A stretch of DNA of 64,000 bases, from NCBI RefSeq assembly GCF_004802635.2, contig NZ_CP046052.1, forward strand, positions 3,990,501-4,054,500, written 5' to 3'. The notes beneath the pieces were generated by a model. That model worked only from the letters and a program-made list of their open reading frames with translations, was not told where the DNA came from and searched no databases. Shown here one piece after another: positions 18,490-27,194 of this stretch (the stretch's first letter is position 1; each line of letters starts with the position of its first letter). Position numbers and translations under genes: made by a program. This stretch comes from Methylocystis heyeri (GTDB lineage: Bacteria; Pseudomonadota; Alphaproteobacteria; Rhizobiales; Beijerinckiaceae).

Positions 18490-19896
18490 ATGTACGCGAG
18501 GCAGTCGGACGCGCAGGCTCCCGCCGCCGGCGCGGCGCATCATCGGCCGTTCGAAGAGCGTTACGCGGCCGGCAAGCGCTTGCGCGACGAAACGCCGCGC
18601 GAGAAGCTTGCGAATTTTTCTGCGCCGGAGCGCGATCCGGTCGCGATCTTCGACGAAACCAACCGCACGCGCTTGCCCGAATTATTGCCCATCCGCGCGC
18701 AGCGCATGGCCGAGTCGCCTTTCACTTTTCTGCGCGGCGCCGCCGCCCTGATGGCCGTCGACCTCGCCTCGCAGCCCGCGCCGGGCATAAAGACCCAGGC
18801 CTGCGGCGATTGCCACCTGATGAATTTCGGCGCCTTCATCTCGCCGGAAGGCAATGTGCTGTTCGACATTAACGACTTCGACGAGACTCTGCCCGGGGTC
18901 GATTTCACCGTCGATCTGAAGCGCCTCGCGGCGAGCTGTTCGGTCGCGGCTTTGGCGGGAGGCGCTTCCGACAAGATCGCGAGACGCGTCGCGGAGAATG
19001 TCGCGAGAGCCTATCGCCTGCGCATGTTCAAGCTCGCGAAGCTGTCGCCGCTCGAAGCGTGGCACTCGCGGATATTGCTGGTGCGGGAGGCGAGCGATCT
19101 TTTCGAGGACGATCTCGTTCGCAAGCTGCGCGTCGCCGCGGATCAGAAACACGCCGATCGCCAGGAAGACCGCAACTTTCCAAATTACTCCCTCGACCCC
19201 AAGACCGGCGCCTGGCGCATCATCGATCGTCCTCCGCTGATCTATCATCCCTCCGCAGGACTGAGCGACGCCGCTCGGGTCGATGTCGCCAAAGTGTTCG
19301 AGGGCGTGAACGAAACGCTCGCCCCCGAGACCTTCACGCTGATCTCGCGCTACAAGCTGGCCGACAGCGCCATCAAGGTCGTGGGCGTCGGCAGCGTAGG
19401 CACCTATTGTGCGGTCGGCCTGTTCACGACTCACGACGGCGATCCGCTCTTCCTGCAGGTGAAGGAGGCCTTGCCCTCCGTGCTGGAGCGCCTCGGCGGC
19501 GGCGCCTGGCCCAAGCAGCAAGGCGCCCGCGTCGTTTCCGGCCAGCGCATCATGCAGGCTGCGACCGACATGTTCCTCGGCTGGACCACCGATCCGGAGT
19601 CGAACCGTCAGTTCTATGTGCGGCATCTCAAGAACAAGCGGCTCGGTTCGGTCGCCGATCTGCTGCAGGCCAAATCCCTGCCGGAATACGCCACCCTGTG
19701 CGGACGCACGCTCGCCCGCGCCCACGCCCGCTCCGCCGATGCGGCGACTCTCGCGGGCTATATGGGAAAAAAAGAGGCATTCGACGACGCCATCGCCTCT
19801 TTCGCAATGCTTTACGCCGCCCAAAACAAGATCGACCACCAGAGATTCGTGGCCGGCGGCATAGCCTCGCCGTCCCGTTCGGCGCCGCCTGCGTAA
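18490..19896 (+). CDS. DUF2252 domain protein
   Basis: A 468-residue cytoplasmic protein of the DUF2252 family. The start at 18490 has an AAGGAGG Shine-Dalgarno. Typical segments are FTFLRGAAALMAVDLA near residue 80, GDCHLMNFGAF near residue 103 and DINDFDETLPGVDFTVDLKR near residue 125, reminiscent of a kinase-like (APH-type) fold with a catalytic DxxNF and DxNDFD. Biological function of the family is not established. It lies divergent from the GloVer-repeat gene and convergent with the cysteine dioxygenase fusion (29 bp gap). Confidence 0.9.
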   Translation: MYARQSDAQAPAAGAAHHRPFEERYAAGKRLRDETPREKLANFSAPERDPVAIFDETNRTRLPELLPIRAQRMAESPFTFLRGAAALMAVDLASQPAPGIKTQACGDCHLMNFGAFISPEGNVLFDINDFDETLPGVDFTVDLKRLAASCSVAALAGGASDKIARRVAENVARAYRLRMFKLAKLSPLEAWHSRILLVREASDLFEDDLVRKLRVAADQKHADRQEDRNFPNYSLDPKTGAWRIIDRPPLIYHPSAGLSDAARVDVAKVFEGVNETLAPETFTLISRYKLADSAIKVVGVGSVGTYCAVGLFTTHDGDPLFLQVKEALPSVLERLGGGAWPKQQGARVVSGQRIMQAATDMFLGWTTDPESNRQFYVRHLKNKRLGSVADLLQAKSLPEYATLCGRTLARAHARSADAATLAGYMGKKEAFDDAIASFAMLYAAQNKIDHQRFVAGGIASPSRSAPPA

Positions 19897-19925
19897 CGGC
19901 CCCCCGACGCGCCGGTCTCCTTGCG

Positions 19926-21908
19926 CTATGTTGGCGCAGTCTGCGGCTCGCTTGCCATGGCCAGCCGATCGACGATTTGTTCGGCTGTCATGGACGCCTG
20001 CTCGCGCAGTTCTGGCGCGGCTATGCTCTCCCACAGCGTCGCCTTGCGCAGCGTGCCGACGACAAACATGTCGGGCGTCCGTGTCCCGTCGGCGGCGATG
20101 GCGGCGCCGTCTGGACAGGTCTCGACGCCGAGCGCCAGTTGGTCGACCCGCAGTCGGCCATGCAACAGCAGCGAACTCATCACTGGATTGGCCTCTGCAT
20201 TGTTGGACGGAGTCGGGCCGGTGCAATTGACCACCCAGCCGGCATCGATGTCGATCACTTGCTTGCTTCCGCGCAAACTAACCTTCGCACGGACCGCGTC
20301 TCCCTCGGCCTGGATCGAGGTCACCCGGCCGGCGATCACGCGCACTGCGCCGCGCTCGAGCATGGCGTAGAAAGGCTCGGCGACAGACAGCGTCATGCGG
20401 TGACGGTGCACCTCCCAGAACGGCCGTAGATGGCGCAGGAAACGCCGGCGTTCGTCGTTTGCCATGGCCTGCCAGAGCCTCGCAGTGTGCGGCCGCAGCC
20501 CGTCGACCAGGCTGCGCCAGTCCTGCCCTTCGTCGCCGCGCGCTTTTCGCCGTAACTCGACGAGTAGCGCCAGCGGCTTCAAGCCGCCCGGCGCGGCGAC
20601 ATATGTTTCGATCAGCTCCGTGAGATTGGCAGGTGTGATCTCCTGTGCGGCGTGCGCCAGTGGGTGCAGGCCGTAATGCGAGATGAGAACGATCGGCGTC
20701 GAACGCGGTTGCGCCGCTAGCGACAGCACGGCGTCGACCGCCGTCAATCCGCTGCCGATCACAATCACAGGCTCGTCCGGCCGCACCACGTTCATTGCGA
20801 ATGGCCGCCATGGATCGGCAATGAATCGAGTGCGCGGGCCGCTCCAGCTTTTGCCGATCGGGTCGGAGGGCGGTCGGTGGCCGATGGCCAACACCACCGC
20901 CTCGGCGCGCAGCGAGGCGCCATGCGCCAGATGGATTACCCAGCCGCCGCCGGGGCGGCGCGCGACACGGCGGACCTCGTCGTAGACTACCGAGAGTTTC
21001 GCCAGATCGCCGGCGTCCAACGCGGCGCCGCGCAGTGCGTCACGAATGTAATCGCCATACCATTCGCGCGGCAGGAAATCGTATGCCTGCACCCTCTCAT
21101 CCCGGTTTTGCGCCCAGCGGAGGAAATCCTCCGGACGGTCTGGCCATGCGCTCATGCGCTTGGCGGGTACATTCAGGAGATGCGTCGGCTCGCGCGTGGC
21201 GTAGGCAATTCCCTCGCCGACCGCGCCACGCCGTTCGACCATCACCACATTGAGCGCCAGACCGGCGCGTCTGGCGCGGGTCAGAAGCTGCGCCGCCGTC
21301 ATCGCGCCGCTGAAGCCGCCGCCGACTAACACCACTGTCGGAGGTTCCTGGGGCGCCAGCCCGCTGTCGCCGGGCGTCGCGGGCCGCACAATGAAACGGC
21401 GGAAATCGCGCAGACGAGGCGCATAGGCGTGTACCGTCACCAGAGTCTCGTCGGGGCGGGCGTTGCGCAAGGAATGCACGCCGGCGTCCTGAAAGGCGGC
21501 GACGCCGCCCGTCTCCAGATTCACCTCGTATTCGAAGTCGGCGTAGCCGTCCGGCGCGATGCGATAGCAGACTTCTGCTGCCTCTCCCTGCACGACCTGC
21601 AACACGCAGACCGAGCCGCTGTGATCGTGCGGAAAGCTCGCCTGCCCGGGCAGCCAGGTCATGACCAGCAGCTCGTATTGCTCGCGCACGACTACCGCGG
21701 CTCTGTTGTAGCCGCGCGGATCGGCCCGTATGAAGGACGCCACGTCGGACGGCGTCAGTTTTATGCCCTGCATCGTCCTGGCGATGTCGAACAGTGTGGG
21801 ATCGGATCCGAGCGCATCGAGTGTTTCCACCAGCGTCAGCAGCGCGCCGCCAAGCACGGGCGTGGCATGTGATCTGACGGCGGCCGATGCGGCGTGAGAT
21901 TGGGACAT
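19926..21908 (-). CDS. cysteine dioxygenase-flavoprotein fusion
   Basis: A 660-residue two-domain protein. Residues ~20-172 are a type I cysteine dioxygenase cupin with all key residues: Arg69, iron ligands His94, His96 and His145, Cys101 at the position of the mammalian thioether Cys, and Tyr162. Residues ~190-660 form an FAD/NAD(P)-binding module of the NAD_binding_9 type: VVLVGGGFSGAMTAAQLL, then THLLNVPAKRMSAWP, a second nucleotide motif VIVIGSGLTAVD, and the late CTGP segment. The dioxygenase oxidises cysteine to cysteine sulfinate; what the flavin half does is unknown. Start 21908 is the first ATG; the upstream frame begins only with TTG. Expected location is cytoplasm. Confidence 0.88.
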   Translation of the reverse strand: MSQSHAASAAVRSHATPVLGGALLTLVETLDALGSDPTLFDIARTMQGIKLTPSDVASFIRADPRGYNRAAVVVREQYELLVMTWLPGQASFPHDHSGSVCVLQVVQGEAAEVCYRIAPDGYADFEYEVNLETGGVAAFQDAGVHSLRNARPDETLVTVHAYAPRLRDFRRFIVRPATPGDSGLAPQEPPTVVLVGGGFSGAMTAAQLLTRARRAGLALNVVMVERRGAVGEGIAYATREPTHLLNVPAKRMSAWPDRPEDFLRWAQNRDERVQAYDFLPREWYGDYIRDALRGAALDAGDLAKLSVVYDEVRRVARRPGGGWVIHLAHGASLRAEAVVLAIGHRPPSDPIGKSWSGPRTRFIADPWRPFAMNVVRPDEPVIVIGSGLTAVDAVLSLAAQPRSTPIVLISHYGLHPLAHAAQEITPANLTELIETYVAAPGGLKPLALLVELRRKARGDEGQDWRSLVDGLRPHTARLWQAMANDERRRFLRHLRPFWEVHRHRMTLSVAEPFYAMLERGAVRVIAGRVTSIQAEGDAVRAKVSLRGSKQVIDIDAGWVVNCTGPTPSNNAEANPVMSSLLLHGRLRVDQLALGVETCPDGAAIAADGTRTPDMFVVGTLRKATLWESIAAPELREQASMTAEQIVDRLAMASEPQTAPT

Positions 21909-22007
21909 GGAAAGCGCCCTTCGCGGTGAAAACTCATGGAGTGTTCGCGAACCAGCAGCGCAGCAAGGCAAGATTCGTCGCCGCGCGTAAAAACTATTCT
22001 AATTAAT

Positions 22008-22035
22008 CCAGTAGATAGAAAGTATCAACTACTGG
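22008..22035. promoter_or_regulatory. inverted repeat upstream of dioxygenase fusion
   Basis: CCAGTAG and CTACTGG form a perfect 7 bp inverted repeat with a 14-base AT-rich spacer, 100 bp upstream of the dioxygenase-fusion start, in the most AT-rich spacer of this part of the window. It could be an operator for a dimeric regulator; no adjacent regulator gene is present to assign it to. Confidence 0.35.
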
Positions 22036-22116
22036 AAGGCGCTCAAACGGAAAAATCGTCTCCTTAGCGTCGCAACCTCGGACGGAGAGACATGAGTCCG
22101 ACAGGCTGCTAAAGTC

Positions 22117-23172
22117 TTATTTCACCATCACCCAGCTCGCCGGGGCGGAGAGAGTCCAGACGAACCCTTCGGGCGAAAAATTGAGCGTCGTCTCGCCGTC
22201 GAGAGCCTGCGGCACGAGCCGTTTTATCACCTTGTGGCCAAAGCCCTCCCGCCCTGGCGGCGACACTCTCGGGCCGCCGCTCTCGCGCCATTCCACAAGG
22301 AACCTGCCGTTGTCCAGCCTCCAGCTCAGAGAGACTTCGCCGCAGTCGTAGGACAGCGCGCCATAGGCGAGGGCGTTGGTCGCCAATTCATGCAGGGCGA
22401 GTCCGATATTCTGCGCGGCTTCGGGCTTCAGCATCAGTCTGGGGCCGTCGATGCGCGCATGCTGGGCGATTTCCCCGGCTTCGACATCGAGACAATAGGC
22501 CATTTGCGCGCGTGCGAGTTCATGCATGGAGGCGCCGCGCCAATCATGGGAGATCAGCAGGTCGTGCGCCATCGAGAGCGCTTGCAGCCGCGCCGAAAAC
22601 TTGCGCTGGAAATCGTCGATCGAGCCGGCGCCGGTCGCGGTCTGCCGCGACATGGCCTGCACCACCGCGAGGAGATTCTTCGAGCGGTGCACCAGTTCGC
22701 GCAGCAGATTATGCACATGCTGTTCGCGATGTTTGCGTTCGGTGACGTCGCGGACGGTGCCGACGATGCGGACGGCGCGGCCGCCGTCGAAAAAAGTGCG
22801 TCCCCGCACCGAGACCCAGCGCTCGACGCGGTCGGTGAGGCCGATGACGCGATATTCGCTCTCGTAATCGTCCTGGCAGGCGGGATCGAGGGCCTGTTCG
22901 ATCGCTTCTTTCGTCCGCTTCTTGTCCTGCGGATGGAGCGCGCGGCGAAATACGTCGAGATTGGCCGGCATTTCGGGGGTGAGGCCCCAGAGAGTGCGCA
23001 CGCGCGCATCGAGATGCACTTCGCCGGTGATCAGATTCCAGTCCCAGATCCCGGTCCTGCCCGCGTCCAGCGCGAGCTTCATGCGCTCCAGCATGAAGCT
23101 CTGTTCGTCGAGCGCGGCGCGGCCCGTCCCGGCGATGAATGATCGGATAGGAGGAGAATCTGTCTGCGTCAC
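22117..23172 (-). CDS. PAS-domain HWE histidine kinase
   Basis: A 351-residue soluble sensor kinase. A PAS domain with PAC tail spans residues ~30-145 (WDWNLITGEVHLD ... GTVRDVTERKH). It is followed by the HWE dimerisation/phosphoacceptor motif LVHRSKNLLAVVQAMS and the ATPase part with ALHELATNALAYGALS and the W-x-E motif VEWRESGGP. HWE kinases are common in alphaproteobacteria and often lack a cognate regulator gene nearby, as here. The GTG at 23172 (VTQTDSPP) is preferred because GAGGAGGG lies 5 bases upstream; the frame is open 20 codons further. Confidence 0.92.
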   Translation of the reverse strand: MTQTDSPPIRSFIAGTGRAALDEQSFMLERMKLALDAGRTGIWDWNLITGEVHLDARVRTLWGLTPEMPANLDVFRRALHPQDKKRTKEAIEQALDPACQDDYESEYRVIGLTDRVERWVSVRGRTFFDGGRAVRIVGTVRDVTERKHREQHVHNLLRELVHRSKNLLAVVQAMSRQTATGAGSIDDFQRKFSARLQALSMAHDLLISHDWRGASMHELARAQMAYCLDVEAGEIAQHARIDGPRLMLKPEAAQNIGLALHELATNALAYGALSYDCGEVSLSWRLDNGRFLVEWRESGGPRVSPPGREGFGHKVIKRLVPQALDGETTLNFSPEGFVWTLSAPASWVMVK

Positions 23173-23369
23173 CAAGCCCTCCTCACTCTGCGTCCGCCCG
23201 GGGCGCGCTCCGCAAGGCCCTTGCGATTGCAATCGATCCGTCTCAGCCCGGCCGTCGGCGCAGCTTTCCGCCGCACCCGCGATCCGCTCCGCGCATCATC
23301 ATGTCATGGAGACGCGCTGGCAAAGCCGGGTCGCCGCGCCGTCGCCGCCGCAGCGCATCGAACCCGAGG

Positions 23370-23801
23370 TCAATTGTGGTCCTGTTCCGCCTCGCCCGCA
23401 AGCTCGAGCACGACGCGCCATTCCGCGTCGCTCACAGGCTGCACCGAAAGGCGGGAATTATTCACCAGAACCATTTCGGAAAGACGCGGTTCGGCTTTGA
23501 TCCGGGCGAGCGGGACTTTATTCTGAAGCGGCTTCACCGCCCGGATGTCCACCATGCCGAATTTGCCGCTTTCATCGGTATGGTCGGGATAATAGGGCTT
23601 GATGACCTCGACGACGCCGACGATCGCCTTGTCCTCGTTCGAATGATAGAAAAAACCCTTCTCCCCGACCTTCATCGCCATCATGTGCTTTTTGGCGAGA
23701 TGGTTGCGAACCCCGTTCCAGAATGTGCCTTTTTCGCCGGCGTCGAGCTGCTGCTGGAAGGACCAGGTCGAAGGTTCGCTTTTGAAGAGCCAGCAAGCCA
23801 T
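23370..23801 (-). CDS. EVE-domain protein
   Basis: A 143-residue EVE-domain protein (PUA-like fold, implicated in binding modified bases or nucleotides). Typical features are the N-terminal WLFKSEPSTWSF, then WNGVRNHLAKKHM and VGEKGFFYHSNE, and the C-terminal LVNNSRLSVQPVSDAEW. It starts 2 bp after the YciI-like gene on the same strand, so they are co-transcribed. This EVE-YciI arrangement is common in alphaproteobacteria. Confidence 0.95.
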   Translation of the reverse strand: MACWLFKSEPSTWSFQQQLDAGEKGTFWNGVRNHLAKKHMMAMKVGEKGFFYHSNEDKAIVGVVEVIKPYYPDHTDESGKFGMVDIRAVKPLQNKVPLARIKAEPRLSEMVLVNNSRLSVQPVSDAEWRVVLELAGEAEQDHN

Positions 23802-23803
23802 GT

Positions 23804-24088
23804 TCAGAGCTCGGCTCCGACCACGCGGCGCCAGGGCCGAAGCTGAACGCTGGAGAACAGGTCGGCCTTGGCGTAGGGGTCTTCGGCCAGCAGGGCCTGC
23901 GCCGCAGCAAGGTTCTCACAGTCCAGAACGAGCAGGGAGCCGACCGGCTTGTCCGCCTCGTCGAGGAATGGGCCGCCGAGCTTGATCCGGGGCGCATTCG
24001 CCTCGAGGAACGCGAGATGGGCCGCCCGGGTGGCGAGACGCAGGTCGATTTGACCGGGCTTGTCGATGCAGATGGCGGCGAACAGCAA
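23804..24088 (-). CDS. YciI-like protein
   Basis: A 94-residue YciI-family protein (dimeric ferredoxin-like alpha-beta fold). MLFAAICIDKPGQIDLR is the usual start, followed by RAAHLAFLEANAPRI with the conserved His, and DPYAKADLFSSVQLRPWRRV at the end. The start is read as TTG at 24088 with GAGGA 4-5 bases upstream; the longer frame upstream encodes nothing family-like. It lies between the coiled-coil protein gene (79 bp) and EVE (2 bp). Enzymatic role is unclear. Confidence 0.88.
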   Translation of the reverse strand: MLFAAICIDKPGQIDLRLATRAAHLAFLEANAPRIKLGGPFLDEADKPVGSLLVLDCENLAAAQALLAEDPYAKADLFSSVQLRPWRRVVGAEL

Positions 24089-24167
24089 GATATCCTCGCG
24101 GGGTTGGAAGAAAAAGATCCGATATTTGTCCCAAAGCGGGGGGATGCGGTCAAGCCGCAGCCGCGGC

Positions 24168-25199
24168 TCAGGCCCTCTTCGCCGAAGCGGCTTGGTCGCG
24201 CTTTTCCCCGGGCGGCGGATCGCCGACGATCTGCGCGGCGAGTCCGGAGATTTCCTTGCGCAGGTCGGCGACATCCTTTGCGTCGGCGCCGCCGCCCGCT
24301 CCTCTGCGGGCGTGGTCGGCCCGCAGCGCTTCGATCGCGCCCTGGAGCATGGAGTTGTCCGCACGCGCCGTCTCCAGCCTATCCGCATGGTCGCGCGCCT
24401 CGGCGCGGGCGAGGCGCAAGGCTTTCTCGAGATGCGCGATTTCCGCCGCCTGGCGCTCTTCCGACTGCTTTGAGCGCTCACGGGTCTCCGTGAGGGTTTC
24501 CTCGAGGAAATCCCGGGCGATCGAGACTTTCCTGAACTCCTCGTTCAGCTGGCCGGCCTCGGCGTCGACCGCGCCGAGACGCTTCGCTTCGGCGGCGATT
24601 TCGGCGAAATCGGCCTGCAATTTGTTCAGTTCACGCCGCAGCTCGTCGTTTTCCCGGCCGAGTTCGTCGATCCTGGTCTCAAGAGCGGCTGCGCGCGAGA
24701 GCGCTTCGTCCTTCTCTCGGCCCTGCTCCTCATGGGCGCCGCGCAGGGCGCGCAGGCTGGCGACGCCCCGTTCGGCATGTTGCGTCACCTCGAGCAGGGC
24801 CGATTGGGTGGCGTTCAGCAACCCGGCGCGATCGACGGCGTTTTTTTGGGCTTCCTGCAGGCTATGCTCGAGCTCCCGGCCCTTGGCCTCCGATTTTTTG
24901 AGCGATTCGTCGAGGCCGGCGATGCGGAGGGCGTGGCGGCCGACCTCCAGGAGATCTTGCGCTTTGGAGGCCTTGATCGCCTCCATCTCCTGCTCCATGC
25001 GGCGCTCGCGCAAGGCAAATTCGGCGCGCAGGAGATCGCGTTCGGCTATGGCCTCCTCGCGCGAAAGCGGCGCCAGCAACTGGAGGCGGCGCATCGAAAG
25101 CCGCATCGCCCGCCGCCACAGAGCGGGCGTGAACATCAGCGTCAAAAGCCCGGCGACCAGAAACCCGAGCGCAAAATACATCGCCTGTTCTATCGACAC
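24168..25199 (-). CDS. membrane-anchored coiled-coil protein
   Basis: A 343-residue protein with one N-terminal membrane helix (MYFALGFLVAGLLTLMFTPA, residues ~7-26) followed by an almost continuous charged helix to about residue 310, rich in Glu, Arg, Ala and Leu with heptad-like spacing. The C-terminal ~35 residues are Gly/Ala-rich and disordered-looking. The GTG at 25199 (VSIEQAMYF) has GGGA 7 bases upstream. It sits downstream of the KirBac channel gene. The architecture suggests a scaffold or spacer from the inner membrane into the cytoplasm, but no family is recognised. Confidence 0.75.
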   Translation of the reverse strand: MSIEQAMYFALGFLVAGLLTLMFTPALWRRAMRLSMRRLQLLAPLSREEAIAERDLLRAEFALRERRMEQEMEAIKASKAQDLLEVGRHALRIAGLDESLKKSEAKGRELEHSLQEAQKNAVDRAGLLNATQSALLEVTQHAERGVASLRALRGAHEEQGREKDEALSRAAALETRIDELGRENDELRRELNKLQADFAEIAAEAKRLGAVDAEAGQLNEEFRKVSIARDFLEETLTETRERSKQSEERQAAEIAHLEKALRLARAEARDHADRLETARADNSMLQGAIEALRADHARRGAGGGADAKDVADLRKEISGLAAQIVGDPPPGEKRDQAASAKRA

Positions 25200-25356
25200 G
25201 CGTTCGTCCCTGCCTGCCGTGCGAGCGATAAAGAAATCGCGCCGGATTCGCCGACAGCGGCCGATTTCCGCGAAGATCCGGGGATTTCGCGAAAATGCGC
25301 CGCAACGCTTCGGGCTGTCGCCGCCAGCGGCATTTTTAAAGCAGCGCCGGAGGAAA

Positions 25357-26295
25357 TCAAACTTTGGCGGAGTCGAGGGGTTTGGGGCTCGCCGGCCTGA
25401 CTTCGTGGAACCTGTTGAAATCGACGACGGCGGCGCCGTTGTCGCCGAGCCGGAAAAGGTCCTCGTATTCGTAATCCACCAGCACGTCGCTCGCCGCATA
25501 GATGCGGCGCCCGCGCAGGGCCTGCTTCGAGCTTTCGTCGTGGCCGCTGAAGATGACGATCAGACTGGCGTCGGAATTGGCGAAATCCTCCTGCGTCCAG
25601 CCATGAACAGGACTGGTTTCGTCGACGACATGCAGGATAGTCCAGCTCAGGGCGAAGATCGGGTTTTCGTCGCGCATCAGCCTGAGCGGGTGAAATCTGC
25701 GGAAACTGGAGCCTTCGAGCGTGCGTTCGTTGCGCGCGAGCCATAATCTGGCGCCGGCCTCGGTGATGGCGTTGTGGCGTTCGTTGGCGAAGCGGATCAT
25801 CAGGGTGCGCGCGCCGTCATGCGTGGCGACCACGGGCCGCTGCGCGAAAAGCAGGCGGGCGCGGGGCTGCGAAAAACGGGCGAAGGTCAGGCCGGCCGTG
25901 ATCGCCATGGTGCAAACGCCGGCGAAAGTGGCGAGCGTCGCGACGACATGCCCCGCCAGCGAACGGGGGTGCATGTCGCCATATCCCACGGTCGCGAGGG
26001 TTTCGACGCTGAAGAAGAAATAATCCAGGAACGACCCCGGGCGCGCATTGGCGATGGGCTGATCCCCGAAATAGAAGCAGAGCCAGTAGAGGCCCGCGAA
26101 GACCAGGTTGAGAAGGACGAAAATAAGCGCCAGCGTGGCGAAGAAGGCCGGCCAGCCGACGCTCATGGCGTAGTGGTGCTGGTCCGTCCAGACGCTGCGC
26201 CGCAGCCCCTCGGCGATCAGACTCCTGCCGCCGATGCGGATGACCCGCCCGTTCGGCGCGCCGAAAAGTCGTTCCCGAACCTGCGCGAAAATCAA
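25357..26295 (-). CDS. KirBac-type inward-rectifier potassium channel
   Basis: A 312-residue channel. An amphipathic slide helix (WTDQHHYAMSVGWPAFF) precedes TM1 (~54-75), the pore helix and selectivity filter TVGYGD, and TM2 (~120-142). A C-terminal immunoglobulin-like cytoplasmic domain follows (RTLMIRFANERHNAITEA ... ASDVLVDYEYEDLFR). All match KirBac. The only start that keeps the slide helix is TTG at 26295, which overlaps the EipA stop (TTGA), so translation is probably coupled. Confidence 0.92.
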   Translation of the reverse strand: MIFAQVRERLFGAPNGRVIRIGGRSLIAEGLRRSVWTDQHHYAMSVGWPAFFATLALIFVLLNLVFAGLYWLCFYFGDQPIANARPGSFLDYFFFSVETLATVGYGDMHPRSLAGHVVATLATFAGVCTMAITAGLTFARFSQPRARLLFAQRPVVATHDGARTLMIRFANERHNAITEAGARLWLARNERTLEGSSFRRFHPLRLMRDENPIFALSWTILHVVDETSPVHGWTQEDFANSDASLIVIFSGHDESSKQALRGRRIYAASDVLVDYEYEDLFRLGDNGAAVVDFNRFHEVRPASPKPLDSAKV

Positions 26296-26915
26296 AACGG
26301 ATTCCAGGTCGAGCGTTCGGTGAACTTCAGATAGCCGAGGTTGAGCCCGAGCCGCGCGCCCACTCCCGATCGGATCGGGACCACGACCACGTCCTGGGCC
26401 TCGAGGGCCGTGAAGCCGAAGCCCCCGATCAGATAGGCCGAGCCGTCCATGCCGCTGAAGCGCTGGAACATCGCTTCGACCGACGGGAGGTTGTAGACCA
26501 GCATCATGGTGCGGTCGCCGTCCGCTCCGGCGTCCAGGCCGAGCGAGGGTCCCTGCCAGAAAATGCGCCGATGCCCGGCGTTGCGGGTGTACATGTCGCC
26601 TTCGCCGTAGCGCAGCCCGCCGATGAAGGCCCCGCCGGCCTCCTGGCCCAGAACATAGGCGTTGGGCTTGCCCCAGCGGCGCGTGGCCGATTCCACCCCT
26701 TCCGCGAGCCCGCGCGAAATCGAGCCGAAGAAGCGATGGCCGTTGGCGATCACCTCATTGTCGGAATAGGCTTCGGGGCGGTCGGCGGGAGGGGGCGCCC
26801 GCCCGAAGGCTTCGCCCGCGGCCAGCGTCAGGGCGGAGGAAGCCCCGGTGCGCAGCAGGGTTCGGCGCGAGACCTGCCCGCGCATGAACGGCGTGGAGTT
26901 GTCGGCGGCGCTCAT
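26292..26915 (-). CDS. EipA-family (DUF1134) envelope protein
   Basis: A 207-residue periplasmic DUF1134 protein of the EipA family, needed for envelope integrity in Brucella and relatives. A twin-arginine-like signal (VSRRTLLRTGASSALTLAA) spans residues ~15-40. Family landmarks: WGKPNAYVLGQEAGGAFIG, LRYGEGDMYTRNAGHRRIFW, then MMLVYNLPSVEAMFQRFSG and the C-terminal GARLGLNLGYLKFT. The ATG at 26915 has GGAGAGAGG upstream. It is the first gene of a likely operon with the KirBac channel. The family is alphaproteobacterial, useful for placing the organism. Confidence 0.93.
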   Translation of the reverse strand: MSAADNSTPFMRGQVSRRTLLRTGASSALTLAAGEAFGRAPPPADRPEAYSDNEVIANGHRFFGSISRGLAEGVESATRRWGKPNAYVLGQEAGGAFIGGLRYGEGDMYTRNAGHRRIFWQGPSLGLDAGADGDRTMMLVYNLPSVEAMFQRFSGMDGSAYLIGGFGFTALEAQDVVVVPIRSGVGARLGLNLGYLKFTERSTWNPF

Positions 26916-26935
26916 CTTGCCTCTCTCCTCAGCAG

Positions 26936-26993
26936 TAGAGTGTTTTCGAGCGCAGGGGATGCCGGTTCGCGTCAGGAAAACACGATCAAACAA
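26936..26993. repeat. CTAG-type intergenic repeat, diverged copy C
   Basis: Begins TAGAGTGTTTTCGAGCGCAG, then GGGATGCCGGTTCG, GGAAAACACG and ATCAAACAA. It aligns base for base with the first 55-60 bases of the 8242 element allowing scattered changes. The right end is not recognisable and the CTAG edges are degraded. It lies in the 279 bp spacer between EipA and cysQ; the rest of the spacer holds no gene I can support. Confidence 0.65.
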
Positions 26994-27194
26994 GGAAATC
27001 CGGAAGTCTTTTCGGCTCGATCCGAACCGGAAAGATTCTGGCGCCCCGGAATCCGCCTCGATCGAGCCGCCGAGCGGCGCGCGCCTCGCAAGGGCAACAG
27101 CGGATGCTCCGGCGACGCCGCGTCCCTGGAGCGGATGGTTTCCGGTCCCGGCTGTGGCCGCGACGCCACAGGAAAGCAATCTGCCTCGCTATCC

